Assembly (NCBI GenBank): GCA_947176715.1
Contig: CAMWRR010000076.1
Span: 1-8,271, forward strand
Reading direction: 5' to 3'
Length of the DNA stretch: 8,271 nt
Source: an uncultured Rikenellaceae bacterium
Lineage (GTDB): Bacteria > Bacteroidota > Bacteroidia > Bacteroidales > Rikenellaceae
This document shows positions 1 through 5,900 of this stretch, piece after piece. The notes under the pieces were generated by a model, which saw only the letters and a list, made by a program, of their open reading frames with translations, was not told where the DNA came from and did no database searches. Numbering within the stretch: position 1 is the stretch's first letter; each line of letters begins with the position of its first letter. The position numbers and the translations under genes were made by a program.

Positions 1-76
1 ACCCAAAACAACCAACCAAATACCGAAAAGCGTATTTATGACAGCTAACATATGCTACAAACGTAATTAATTTTGA
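1..76 (+). other. Possible 3' end of an upstream tail gene and spacer
   Basis: All three plus-strand frames are open at the window edge and close at 39-41 (TGA), 46-48 (TAA) and 68-70 (TAA). Frame 1, ending at 48, reads as a hydrophilic C-terminus (...NTEKRIYDS) and is the most protein-like, but the stretch is too short to decide. In phages of this type the gene before the tape measure usually encodes a tail assembly chaperone, so this could be its end; that is inference. The sequence is AT-rich, like the next 2 kb, and unlike the GC-rich genes after about 2200. Confidence 0.25.
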
Positions 77-175
77 ATGGTAAATATTCTTGAATATACG
101 TTATCTCTTGGCGATAAGGTCTCCGACAAGTTGACCCAAATAGGCATAGCCAACGACAACCAGTTGGCGACATGG
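73..175 (+). repeat. Direct repeat, left copy (tape-measure leader)
   Basis: This 103-nt stretch aligns without gaps to 599-701 at an offset of 526 nt, with 7 mismatches by hand count (about 93% identity). It spans the last four bases before the start codon and the first 33 codons. Identity falls sharply on both sides, so the repeat edges are well defined. The right copy lies in the intact tape-measure gene. Confidence 0.9.
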
Positions 176-270
176 ATTAATGTGCAACTAAAAAAAAGGA
201 GCTAAGAATCTATGAATGGGCTTTGTGCGTGAACGAACTAAAATGTATTAAGGAAAAGGAGGCGGATTTT
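77..270 (+). pseudogene. Truncated, frameshifted copy of the tape-measure gene start
   Basis: An ATG at 77 opens a 42-codon frame (stop 203-205) whose first 33 residues match the intact tape measure starting at 603 with four substitutions (V2/A, I4/V, G12/N, N28/K). Downstream of residue 33 the two diverge quickly, and the frame is broken at a run of eight A (190-197). Reading one extra A restores a frame of 72 codons to a TGA at 292-294. Its end (KCIKEKEADF) resembles the coiled-coil segment of the intact protein (EALKAERDW). I read this as the remnant of a different tape-measure allele left behind when the present gene and the membrane gene entered. It could instead still make a 42-residue peptide, because its start region is intact. 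It is far too short to work as a tape measure. Confidence 0.75.
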
Positions 271-559
271 AGGACAATGTGGCATCCAATATGATAATAA
301 GAATGGATAAAGCCAAGGATATACTCCACATCCAAACGATGGCCTTACACATTTTGGGGTATTTTTTTCTATTGAAATATGCTACCAGATAAGGTATTAC
401 AGGCAAGAATATTACAATTAGTGCTAATTTGATACAATTGAATATAAACTCGCCTATAATTAAACCTACCGCTCCGAGCAATCTGAACGGGAACAGAAAA
501 GATTGTTTTATCGTATTCGCAAGCTCACTTGAGGATGAGTCGAGAGGAACAAAAATCAT
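269..559 (-). CDS. Small integral membrane protein, candidate prophage moron
   Basis: This 96-residue protein is not recognised by name. A short polar N-terminus (MIFVPLDSSSSELANTIKQ) is followed by a long hydrophobic stretch at about residues 20-62, long enough for two membrane passes, then a basic loop (NRKKYPKMCK) and a further hydrophobic helix at about 72-92. It has no signal-peptidase site or catalytic motif that I can see. It is the only minus-strand gene in the window, is AT-rich, sits between a broken and an intact tape-measure start, and has its own promoter-like sequence. That arrangement is typical of morons expressed from the lysogen. Small membrane proteins in this role often block superinfection or change the cell surface, but that function here is inference. 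An antisense shadow ORF is unlikely, since the opposite strand holds no gene across most of it. Confidence 0.7.
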   Translation of the reverse strand: MIFVPLDSSSSELANTIKQSFLFPFRLLGAVGLIIGEFIFNCIKLALIVIFLPVIPYLVAYFNRKKYPKMCKAIVWMWSISLALSILIIILDATLS

Positions 560-578
560 AACGATTCGGATTTTTTTT

Positions 579-610
579 CAAAAATAAACAATAATTTATT
601 GAATGGCAAA
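579..610 (-). promoter_or_regulatory. Bacteroides-type promoter for the minus-strand membrane gene
   Basis: On the minus strand TTTG (610-607) is followed after 20 nt by TATTTTTG (586-579). This fits the Bacteroidetes primary sigma consensus TTTG / TAnnTTTG with normal spacing. Transcription would begin near 572, about 13 nt before the ATG at 559, so the leader is very short. The -33 element lies inside codons 2-3 of the tape-measure gene, so the promoter overlaps that gene's start region. In the left repeat copy the equivalent -33 position is TAAA rather than CAAA on the plus strand, and there is no -7 box there. Confidence 0.5.
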
Positions 611-701
611 TGTTCTTGAATATACGTTATCTCTTAACGATAAGGTCTCCGACAAGTTGACCCAAATAGGCATAGCTAATGACAAACAGTTGGCGACATG
701 G
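599..701 (+). repeat. Direct repeat, right copy (tape-measure leader)
   Basis: This is the partner of the repeat at 73-175, and includes the start and first 33 codons of the intact tape-measure gene. The two copies enclose the minus-strand membrane gene. Recombination between them would delete 526 nt and leave one complete tape-measure gene without the membrane gene. Confidence 0.9.
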
Positions 702-2906
702 GCCGCTGTACAACAAAAGGTAGTGAATGCCGAAAAGACCTTGACCGATTGCGGCGTATCTATAGGTAGTCTGCGAGAACGCATAGAGGCGCTCAAAGCG
801 GAGAGAGATTGGATACCTGCCGATAATATCGAAGCAATAAAGCGTAATAATCAGGCGATACAGGAGGCTACAGATAAGATAAGAGGCTTAGAAAACATAG
901 GTGTTAACGATAGTCTTGTGGCGTTTGAAGAAGCTGCTCCGTCAATATCCAAGATTGAAGTCAATATCTTACAGCTGACAAATTCCCTTAATGCGGTTCA
1001 GGCCTGTATAAATGACACTACTCAGGAATGGGTAGAGTATGCCGAAGTAGATAAAGTGGACGAGGATGATATTGAAAATGTTGAAGAAGCCAAAGAAAAA
1101 TTGGATTCTTTGGCGGATGCGATGGAATCTGCGAATAATGTAGGTAGCGGAGGTATTAAATCTTGGCTCGGGAATATTAAATCTATGAAGATTGTCAATC
1201 CGATTAATTTGGTCGGTAAGGCGATAGGTAAATTAAGTCCTTATATGAAAGCTGCTTCGGCGGCGTATGACAAACAATCTCAAGCCGAGACAGGATTAGC
1301 TGCGGCCATGCGTTTGCATACTGGTGCTTCTGATGAGGAGATAGAGAGCATCAAACAGTTGACTTCAGCGCAACAATCGTTAGGTGTCATAAGCGATAGG
1401 GTGCAGATGTCCGGGGCACAGCAATTGGCCTCTTTTGTAAATAATAAAGGTAGTATAGAGACACTTATACCGGCCATGAACAACCTTTTGGCTCAGCAGA
1501 AAGGTTTAAATGCCACGGAAAGCGATGCCGCAAACATAGGTAACCTTATGGGTGAAGCTATGAAAGGTAATACTTCGGCACTCACAAATATGGGTATAAA
1601 ACTCTCATCTACTCAAGAACGTATACTTAAATACGGTGATGAGGCGCAACGTGCTGCCACATTGGCTCAGGCAATAACCGACAATGTAGGAGATGCCAAT
1701 CAAGCTCTTGCCGCAACTCCCGAGGGCGGACTTAAACAGCATGCCAACACTATGGAGGACTTGCAAGAACGTATCGGTAAATTTTATAAATCGATACAGT
1801 CATCATTGCTCCCTGTTTTTAATGTTATAAGCGGGGCTTTGGATGATGTTGTGTCTTGGTTTGAACAGAATAAGGAGACCGTAACATCAACTATTAGTGC
1901 TATTGCCGTAGTGTTTGAAAAGGTCTTCTCTATTGTGGGCGATGTTGTTGTAGGTGCTATTGATTTCTTTGGAGGTTGGATTGCTAAGTTACGAGAGGGA
2001 AATACTCCTCTTACCATATTATCTATCGCGTTGGGATCTTTGGCTACTGCTGTAACGCTCATAGCTACTGCCAAATCGATATGGACTGCCGTACAAAACG
2101 GCCTCAATCTCTCTCTGTTGGCTTGCCCTCTCACATGGATTATTGCTATGGGAATAGCCCTCATAGGTGTCATAACCTACCTCTGCTACAAAATAAACGG
2201 CTGGGGTTCGTTATGGGACGGTATCGTAGGCTTCATGAAATACTCCTTTATGGCGTACGTGGACACTGTAAAGCTCTATTTCGATACGTTGGTCAACGGT
2301 ATAATGATAGGCATCGACAAGATAAAGTTGGGCTGGTACAAGGCCAAGGAGGCGTTTGGTCTGGGCGACAGCTCGGAGAATCAGGAGGCCATAAAGCAGA
2401 TAACCGCCGACATGGAGGAGCGTCAGAAGGCCATATCCGACGGTGCCGACAAGGTCAAGGAGAACCTGTTGAAAGCCAAAGAGTCGTTGGCCGGCATCGA
2501 CATGTCGTGGAACTCCGAAAAGTCGCTGTCGGATGTGACTAACGGCCTTAAAGAGAAGTTGGGCATGGGCGGTGCGTCGCCGGCTCCCGGCACAAAAGAC
2601 ACCGTAGTCACCGACGATCTCACACATGACAAAACCGGCCTGTTGCCCGAGAAAGGCAACGGCAATAACAACGGCTCCGCACTCTCGCCCGGAACGGGAA
2701 ACGGCAACAATTCGGCCGGCGCGGGGGCGGGAACCTCTTCGGCTATATCCACCGGCGGCAGTCGCTCCTCGTCAGTGACGATAAACCTCAAATCGTTGGT
2801 GGAGACCCTGTCGTTCGGCAGCTACGAGGGCGACCGCGACACCATGCAGAGAGACCTCGAGAGCCGTCTGATACGGGTATTGGAAATGGCAAATTCGGCA
2901 ATGTAA
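603..2906 (+). CDS. Phage tail tape measure protein
   Basis: This 767-residue protein would set tail length and be ejected with the DNA. Residues 1-180 are mostly charged coiled coil (e.g. SLRERIEALKAERDW near residues 56-70). Residues about 225-375 carry a block typical of Bacteroidetes/Firmicutes tape measures, including LGVISDRVQMSGAQQLA near 259, GLNATESDAANIGNLMGEAM near 300 and a following ILKYGDEAQRAATLAQA segment. Two long hydrophobic segments lie at about 467-495 and 502-528, as expected for membrane penetration. A second coiled coil follows at about 595-640, a Gly/Asn/Ser linker at about 684-725, and a conserved-looking C-terminal tail (VTINLKSLVETLSFGSYEG). The start at 603 is supported by the same start in the duplicated leader. 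Composition changes from about 40-48% GC in sampled lines of the first two thirds to about 60% after roughly 2200, so the gene is mosaic. Its stop overlaps the next start (TAATG). Confidence 0.93.
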   Translation: MANVLEYTLSLNDKVSDKLTQIGIANDKQLATWAAVQQKVVNAEKTLTDCGVSIGSLRERIEALKAERDWIPADNIEAIKRNNQAIQEATDKIRGLENIGVNDSLVAFEEAAPSISKIEVNILQLTNSLNAVQACINDTTQEWVEYAEVDKVDEDDIENVEEAKEKLDSLADAMESANNVGSGGIKSWLGNIKSMKIVNPINLVGKAIGKLSPYMKAASAAYDKQSQAETGLAAAMRLHTGASDEEIESIKQLTSAQQSLGVISDRVQMSGAQQLASFVNNKGSIETLIPAMNNLLAQQKGLNATESDAANIGNLMGEAMKGNTSALTNMGIKLSSTQERILKYGDEAQRAATLAQAITDNVGDANQALAATPEGGLKQHANTMEDLQERIGKFYKSIQSSLLPVFNVISGALDDVVSWFEQNKETVTSTISAIAVVFEKVFSIVGDVVVGAIDFFGGWIAKLREGNTPLTILSIALGSLATAVTLIATAKSIWTAVQNGLNLSLLACPLTWIIAMGIALIGVITYLCYKINGWGSLWDGIVGFMKYSFMAYVDTVKLYFDTLVNGIMIGIDKIKLGWYKAKEAFGLGDSSENQEAIKQITADMEERQKAISDGADKVKENLLKAKESLAGIDMSWNSEKSLSDVTNGLKEKLGMGGASPAPGTKDTVVTDDLTHDKTGLLPEKGNGNNNGSALSPGTGNGNNSAGAGAGTSSAISTGGSRSSSVTINLKSLVETLSFGSYEGDRDTMQRDLESRLIRVLEMANSAM

Positions 2907-3544
2907 TGAGTAGAATAGAATATGAGATAGACAAGCTCGCCCCGCGGGCGGATGCGGGCTACAGCGGCAATCCGTTCGACCCGGCGGGGGTGACGATAAA
3001 CAAGGCGTTGGGGCGTTACGGGGCGGTGCCTCCGTTCTTCATCCCGCGTAAGGAGGATATTATAACGCAGGAGGATTACGACCCCGACAAGATAAAGGCC
3101 GACTACTCCTCCGGGGGTGTCGTCCGCTCGGTGATGCCCATGAGGGTGAAGCGCAGCGGCGACACGGAGTTCTTCACCCTGCCCATAGAGCCGTTGGTAG
3201 CCATAAGCGGCAAGAACACGATAGTGCGTCGTGAGGTTGCCAAGGCCAAGGGCGGCGGTACCGTCAAGGAGTGCTGGAGTCAGGACGACTACGAGGTGAC
3301 GATACAGGGCGTGGTGACGGGAGGCGACCCCGACAGATACCCCGAGGCATACGTAAGAAAGCTGTTGGAGCTGTTCGACGAGAGGCAGGCGGTGGAGGTG
3401 GAGCAGGAGGTGCTTTTGGTGTTCGGCATAAAATATCTCGCCGTGGAGAGCGTCTCGTTTCCCCACACCAAGGGCATAAACAATCAGAATTACGAAATAA
3501 AGGCTTACAGCGACAATCCCGCCGAGCTTCTAATAAAGGTATAG
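2906..3544 (+). CDS. DUF6046-like tail protein in the gpU position
   Basis: This 212-residue protein starts on the A of the tape-measure stop (TAATG), so translation is probably coupled. It resembles the family annotated as DUF6046 in Bacteroidetes prophages, recognised from memory and not from a search. The recognisable core is GTVKECWSQDDYEVTIQGVV at about residues 118-137, a pattern shared in spirit with gpU-like and tail-tube-attachment proteins, followed by a helix (YPEAYVRKLLELF) and a C-terminal strand region. Its position between tape measure and hub matches P2 gpU, which caps or links tube and baseplate. The N-terminal 60 residues are proline/glycine-rich and probably extended. There is no signal peptide or membrane segment. 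The gene is GC-rich and uses ATA for isoleucine. Confidence 0.7.
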   Translation: MSRIEYEIDKLAPRADAGYSGNPFDPAGVTINKALGRYGAVPPFFIPRKEDIITQEDYDPDKIKADYSSGGVVRSVMPMRVKRSGDTEFFTLPIEPLVAISGKNTIVRREVAKAKGGGTVKECWSQDDYEVTIQGVVTGGDPDRYPEAYVRKLLELFDERQAVEVEQEVLLVFGIKYLAVESVSFPHTKGINNQNYEIKAYSDNPAELLIKV

Positions 3545-3546
3545 CC

Positions 3547-4506
3547 ATGTTTGCAATGAATTTCGACATAACGATAGGCTCTTTCAGACTCACCATGCTC
3601 GACAGCGTGGAGATAAAGCGCAGTGTGGAGAATCTGGCCGACACCGCCGTCATAACCCTGCCCGGCACCGCCTACAACCGCGCACTCGAGGTGGAGGACA
3701 AGATAGGCGAGGGCGACCCGGTGTGCATACGTCTCGGCTATGACGCCGACATGGAGGAGCTGCCGGTGGAGTTCGAGGGCTACGTCGACACCATATCCAC
3801 CGAGGAGGGCTCCATAAAGATAACGTGCGAGGATGAGCTTTACGCATTTCGCAAGGAGCTGGTGAACACCGCCCTGTCCGACGTGTCGGTGGGCGATCTG
3901 CTATCGCACGTGGCGGGCGAGATAGGCGGTTTCGACGTGGCGTGCGACTACGACTTCAAGTATGACAAGTTCACCATATACGAGTCCACCGGATTCGACA
4001 TCCTCAAAAAGGTGCACGAGGAGACGCGGGCCAACATCTACTTCCGGGGCAAGACCCTGCACGTGCATCCGCAGTATGCCGAGGTGGGCGAAAAGGTCAT
4101 ATACGACTTCGCGCTGAACATAGAGAAGTCGGAGCTTACATACAAGGACGAAAAGGGCCGTAAGCTGGCGGTGACGGTGGAGGGCACCGATGCGGAAGGC
4201 AAGGCGGTGAAGGCTACCAAGGGCACCCCCGGCGGCGACAAGTTCACGATAAAGCTACCCGGCGTGTCGGACAAGGGGGCGTTGGAGCGCAGGGCCGACG
4301 AGGAGCTGAACACAAAGGCATATTCCGGCTACGAGGGGAGCTTCACCGCATGGCTCGTACCCCGCGTGGAGCCGGGAGACGTGGCCGAACTGCGCGACGA
4401 GGAGTACCAAAACAAGAACGGCTCCTATTACGTGGTCTCCACCGAGACGTCGTTTTCGTCCGGCGGGGGTAGCCGTAAGATAACAATAGGCAAAAAAATA
4501 GAGTGA
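3547..4506 (+). CDS. Baseplate hub protein, gpD / gp27-like (late control D family)
   Basis: This 319-residue protein would form the trimeric hub joining tail tube and spike. N-terminal strands (FDITIGSFRLTMLDSVEIKR) and an early beta-domain with PVCIRLGYDAD and FEGYVDTISTEEGSIKITCE at about residues 59-97 fit the first hub barrel. A helix of the SVGDLLSHVAGEIGG type lies near 114, and TGFDILKKVHEETRANIYF near 150 is characteristic of gpD-like hubs. The C-terminal barrel has VPRVEPGDVAELRDEEY from residue 271. The frame stays open back to 3271, but that region lies over the preceding gene in another frame. The ATG at 3547, two bases after the previous stop, is the credible start; ATG 3556 is a nearby alternative. 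One base separates it from the spike gene. Confidence 0.85.
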   Translation: MFAMNFDITIGSFRLTMLDSVEIKRSVENLADTAVITLPGTAYNRALEVEDKIGEGDPVCIRLGYDADMEELPVEFEGYVDTISTEEGSIKITCEDELYAFRKELVNTALSDVSVGDLLSHVAGEIGGFDVACDYDFKYDKFTIYESTGFDILKKVHEETRANIYFRGKTLHVHPQYAEVGEKVIYDFALNIEKSELTYKDEKGRKLAVTVEGTDAEGKAVKATKGTPGGDKFTIKLPGVSDKGALERRADEELNTKAYSGYEGSFTAWLVPRVEPGDVAELRDEEYQNKNGSYYVVSTETSFSSGGGSRKITIGKKIE

Positions 4507-4507
4507 C

Positions 4508-5161
4508 ATGGATAAATCATCGAAGATAAAGGGGCTGATACGCTCCATAACAGGCACCGACCGGCCGTCGTTCGGATTCCGGCTCATGGAGGTGGTGTCA
4601 GTGGAGGGCGACCTCTGCCGCGCCAAGATAGACGACTTTGAGATACCCGACATACGCCTGTCGTCGATAAACGGCGGCTCCCGAAACGGACTGCTCGTAA
4701 AACCCGCCGCCGGAAGCATAATATTGGTGGCCGACCTCTCGTGCGGCAACCTCCGGGAGCTGTGCGCCGTGGCTTACTCCGAGATAGAGTCCGTGCGATT
4801 CCATCAGGGCGATACGACTATCACAGCCGACGGCAAAAAGGCTGAGGTGGTTGTGGGCGGAAGTTATGTCCTCGTCAATAACGGCAAGATTAAACTTTTC
4901 GGAGGAGAAGAAAATAAAGAAAAAAATAAAGAGGAAGAAAATGACGAATCAAATGGCGGGTTGGTGAAAGTCAAAGAACTAACATCTAAAATAAATGCAC
5001 TGGAAAAATCACTTAATGATTTAAAGAGTGTGTTTGGCACATGGACTCCAGCTTCGCAAGATGGAGGTGCAGCATTGAAAGGTGCAATTACCGATTGGGT
5101 CAAAGAAAAACTTACTACCACACAAAGAACTGACATCGAAAACCCAAAAGTAACCCACTAA
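4508..5161 (+). CDS. Baseplate spike protein, gpV-like
   Basis: This 217-residue protein lies in the gpV slot directly after the hub. Residues about 20-95 form a small beta-rich domain (FGFRLMEVVSVEGDLCRAKI, LVKPAAGSIILVADLSCGN) that fits an OB-fold spike domain. Residues about 100-130 (FHQGDTTITADGKKAEVVVG, VLVNNGKIKLFGG) look like the start of a beta-helix needle. A lysine/glutamate-rich linker follows (about 133-148), then a helix (KVKELTSKINALEKSLNDLK) and a C-terminus ending in DIENPKVTH, an ending I associate with this family in Bacteroidetes. Composition breaks inside the gene: line 4561-4620 is about 68% GC, while 4921-5040 is 30-35%. The C-terminal third therefore looks replaced. There is no histidine metal-site motif of the HxH type at the tip, so tip function is uncertain. 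Confidence 0.7.
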   Translation: MDKSSKIKGLIRSITGTDRPSFGFRLMEVVSVEGDLCRAKIDDFEIPDIRLSSINGGSRNGLLVKPAAGSIILVADLSCGNLRELCAVAYSEIESVRFHQGDTTITADGKKAEVVVGGSYVLVNNGKIKLFGGEENKEKNKEEENDESNGGLVKVKELTSKINALEKSLNDLKSVFGTWTPASQDGGAALKGAITDWVKEKLTTTQRTDIENPKVTH

Positions 5162-5493
5162 TGTCAAAAAGAACAGGAATATTAATAGACCCCGATACCG
5201 GCGACCTCCGTCTGTCGCTCGTCAGGGACCGGCACGGCCTCATAACCGAGGGGTTGGAGATAGGCGAGACGGCCTATCAGAATCAGGCCCTTATACTTCA
5301 GGCGTTCAAAGGGGAGTTCAAGGAGCACCCTGTGCTGGGCGCGGGCATATCCGACATGGTATGCGACCACGAGACGGCGGGCTGGAAGCGCGAGATAGCC
5401 ATACAGTTGGAGTCCGACGGTATGAAGATTAACGAGTGCCGCCTCGACATAAACGACAATAAACTGACGATAGATGCGACATACGATTCATAA
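5161..5493 (+). CDS. gpW/gp25-like baseplate wedge protein
   Basis: This 110-residue protein has the length and pattern of the gp25 family, the conserved wedge protein at the baseplate-sheath junction in contractile systems. The key block is residues 40-63, with ALILQAFKGEFKEHPVLGAG; the G-E-[FY]...P..G pattern and the preceding helix are the family hallmark. The N-terminal strand (GILIDPDTGDLRLSL) and the following strands (REIAIQLESDGMKI) complete the fold. It overlaps the spike stop by one base (TAATG) and overlaps the next gene by 20 nt, which points to translational coupling. Composition returns to GC-rich here. The presence of gp25 is the best single argument that the tail is contractile rather than a siphophage tail. 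Confidence 0.82.
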   Translation: MSKRTGILIDPDTGDLRLSLVRDRHGLITEGLEIGETAYQNQALILQAFKGEFKEHPVLGAGISDMVCDHETAGWKREIAIQLESDGMKINECRLDINDNKLTIDATYDS

Positions 5494-5770
5494 CAGACAA
5501 TCGCTCCTCGACATAGCCATGCAGGAGTGCGGAGCGACCGAGGCGGCCTACTCGCTCGCCGAGAGAAACGGCATAGCCCTGACCGACGACCTCGTGCCGG
5601 GAGAACATATAACGTTCACACCCAAAGACATGGTCAACAAGCGCATGGCGGCGAGCATGAAGGCATACAGGGCAGAGCCGGCCACTGCCGTGTCGGAGAG
5701 CGACATAGCCCTCGTTCCGTGGGGCGGCATAGGGCTTATGGGTATAGAGATAGATTTTATCGTAAGTTAA
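5474..5770 (+). CDS. LysM-like baseplate/tail protein, gpX-like
   Basis: This 98-residue protein starts inside the end of the gp25-like gene. Residues about 7-48 follow a LysM-like pattern: a strand with NRQSLLDIAMQECG, a helix (AAYSLAERNGIALTDDLVPG) and a closing strand (EHITFT). In contractile tails small LysM proteins (P2 gpX, T4 gp53) join wedges to the hub, binding protein rather than peptidoglycan. The tail region is linker-like and ends in IGLMGIEIDFIVS, an ending I recall from homologues in Bacteroidetes prophages. The LysM reading is from pattern, without a profile search. The gene is followed by the only sizeable intergenic gap in the operon. Confidence 0.62.
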   Translation: MRHTIHNRQSLLDIAMQECGATEAAYSLAERNGIALTDDLVPGEHITFTPKDMVNKRMAASMKAYRAEPATAVSESDIALVPWGGIGLMGIEIDFIVS

Positions 5771-5900
5771 GAAGCTGTCCACTTTAGGCTCCGTCCCTTG
5801 GTTACGTAAGGCAAAGACAGGCCTCTGTGCTTAAAAACAGATTTGCATCTGATGTCCGGGCTTTGCCGGACAGCGATAATTAAAATTCAAACAACCTATA
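5771..5900 (+). promoter_or_regulatory. Structured intergenic region, candidate cis-acting RNA
   Basis: Every other junction from 603 to 8172 overlaps or is under 10 nt, so this 130-nt gap stands out. By eye it contains three consecutive hairpins. The first is 5814-5832 (AAG-ACAG / CTGT-g-CTT, 7 pairs, one bulged G, 4-nt loop), the second 5838-5851 (CAGAT / ATCTG, 4-nt loop), and the third 5853-5872 (TGTCCGG / CCGGACA, 6-nt loop). In addition GCTGTCC at 5774-5780 can pair with GGACAGC at 5868-5874, which uses the 3' arm of the third hairpin and so excludes it. An 8-bp palindrome TTACGTAA lies at 5802-5809. The last 26 nt before the next start are A-rich and unstructured. There is no U-run after the hairpins, so it is not a standard terminator, and I see no TAnnTTTG promoter. 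Function is unknown. Confidence 0.45.

Noticed and set aside
68..75. TAATTTTG matching the TAnnTTTG promoter box before the left leader copy
   Set aside because: It abuts the ATG at 77 and has no TTTG at the right distance upstream, so a transcript from it would begin inside the gene.
190..197. Minus-strand T8 run as a terminator for the membrane gene
   Set aside because: It lies about 70 nt past the stop and has no stable hairpin in front of it.
291..318. Further tape-measure similarity (GATAATA...ATAAAGC) beyond the remnant
   Set aside because: The matching bases encode the hydrophobic C-terminus of the minus-strand gene and the two matches are short, so chance is the better explanation.
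3271..3546. Extension of the hub gene upstream to a start at 3271
   Set aside because: The extra 92 codons lie over the preceding gene in another frame and read as Arg/Gly-rich low-complexity sequence; ATG 3547 gives the normal hub N-terminus and a 2-nt junction.
5853..5872. 7-bp hairpin as an intrinsic terminator
   Set aside because: No U-run follows (the next bases are an A-rich leader), and the tail genes downstream appear to depend on read-through.
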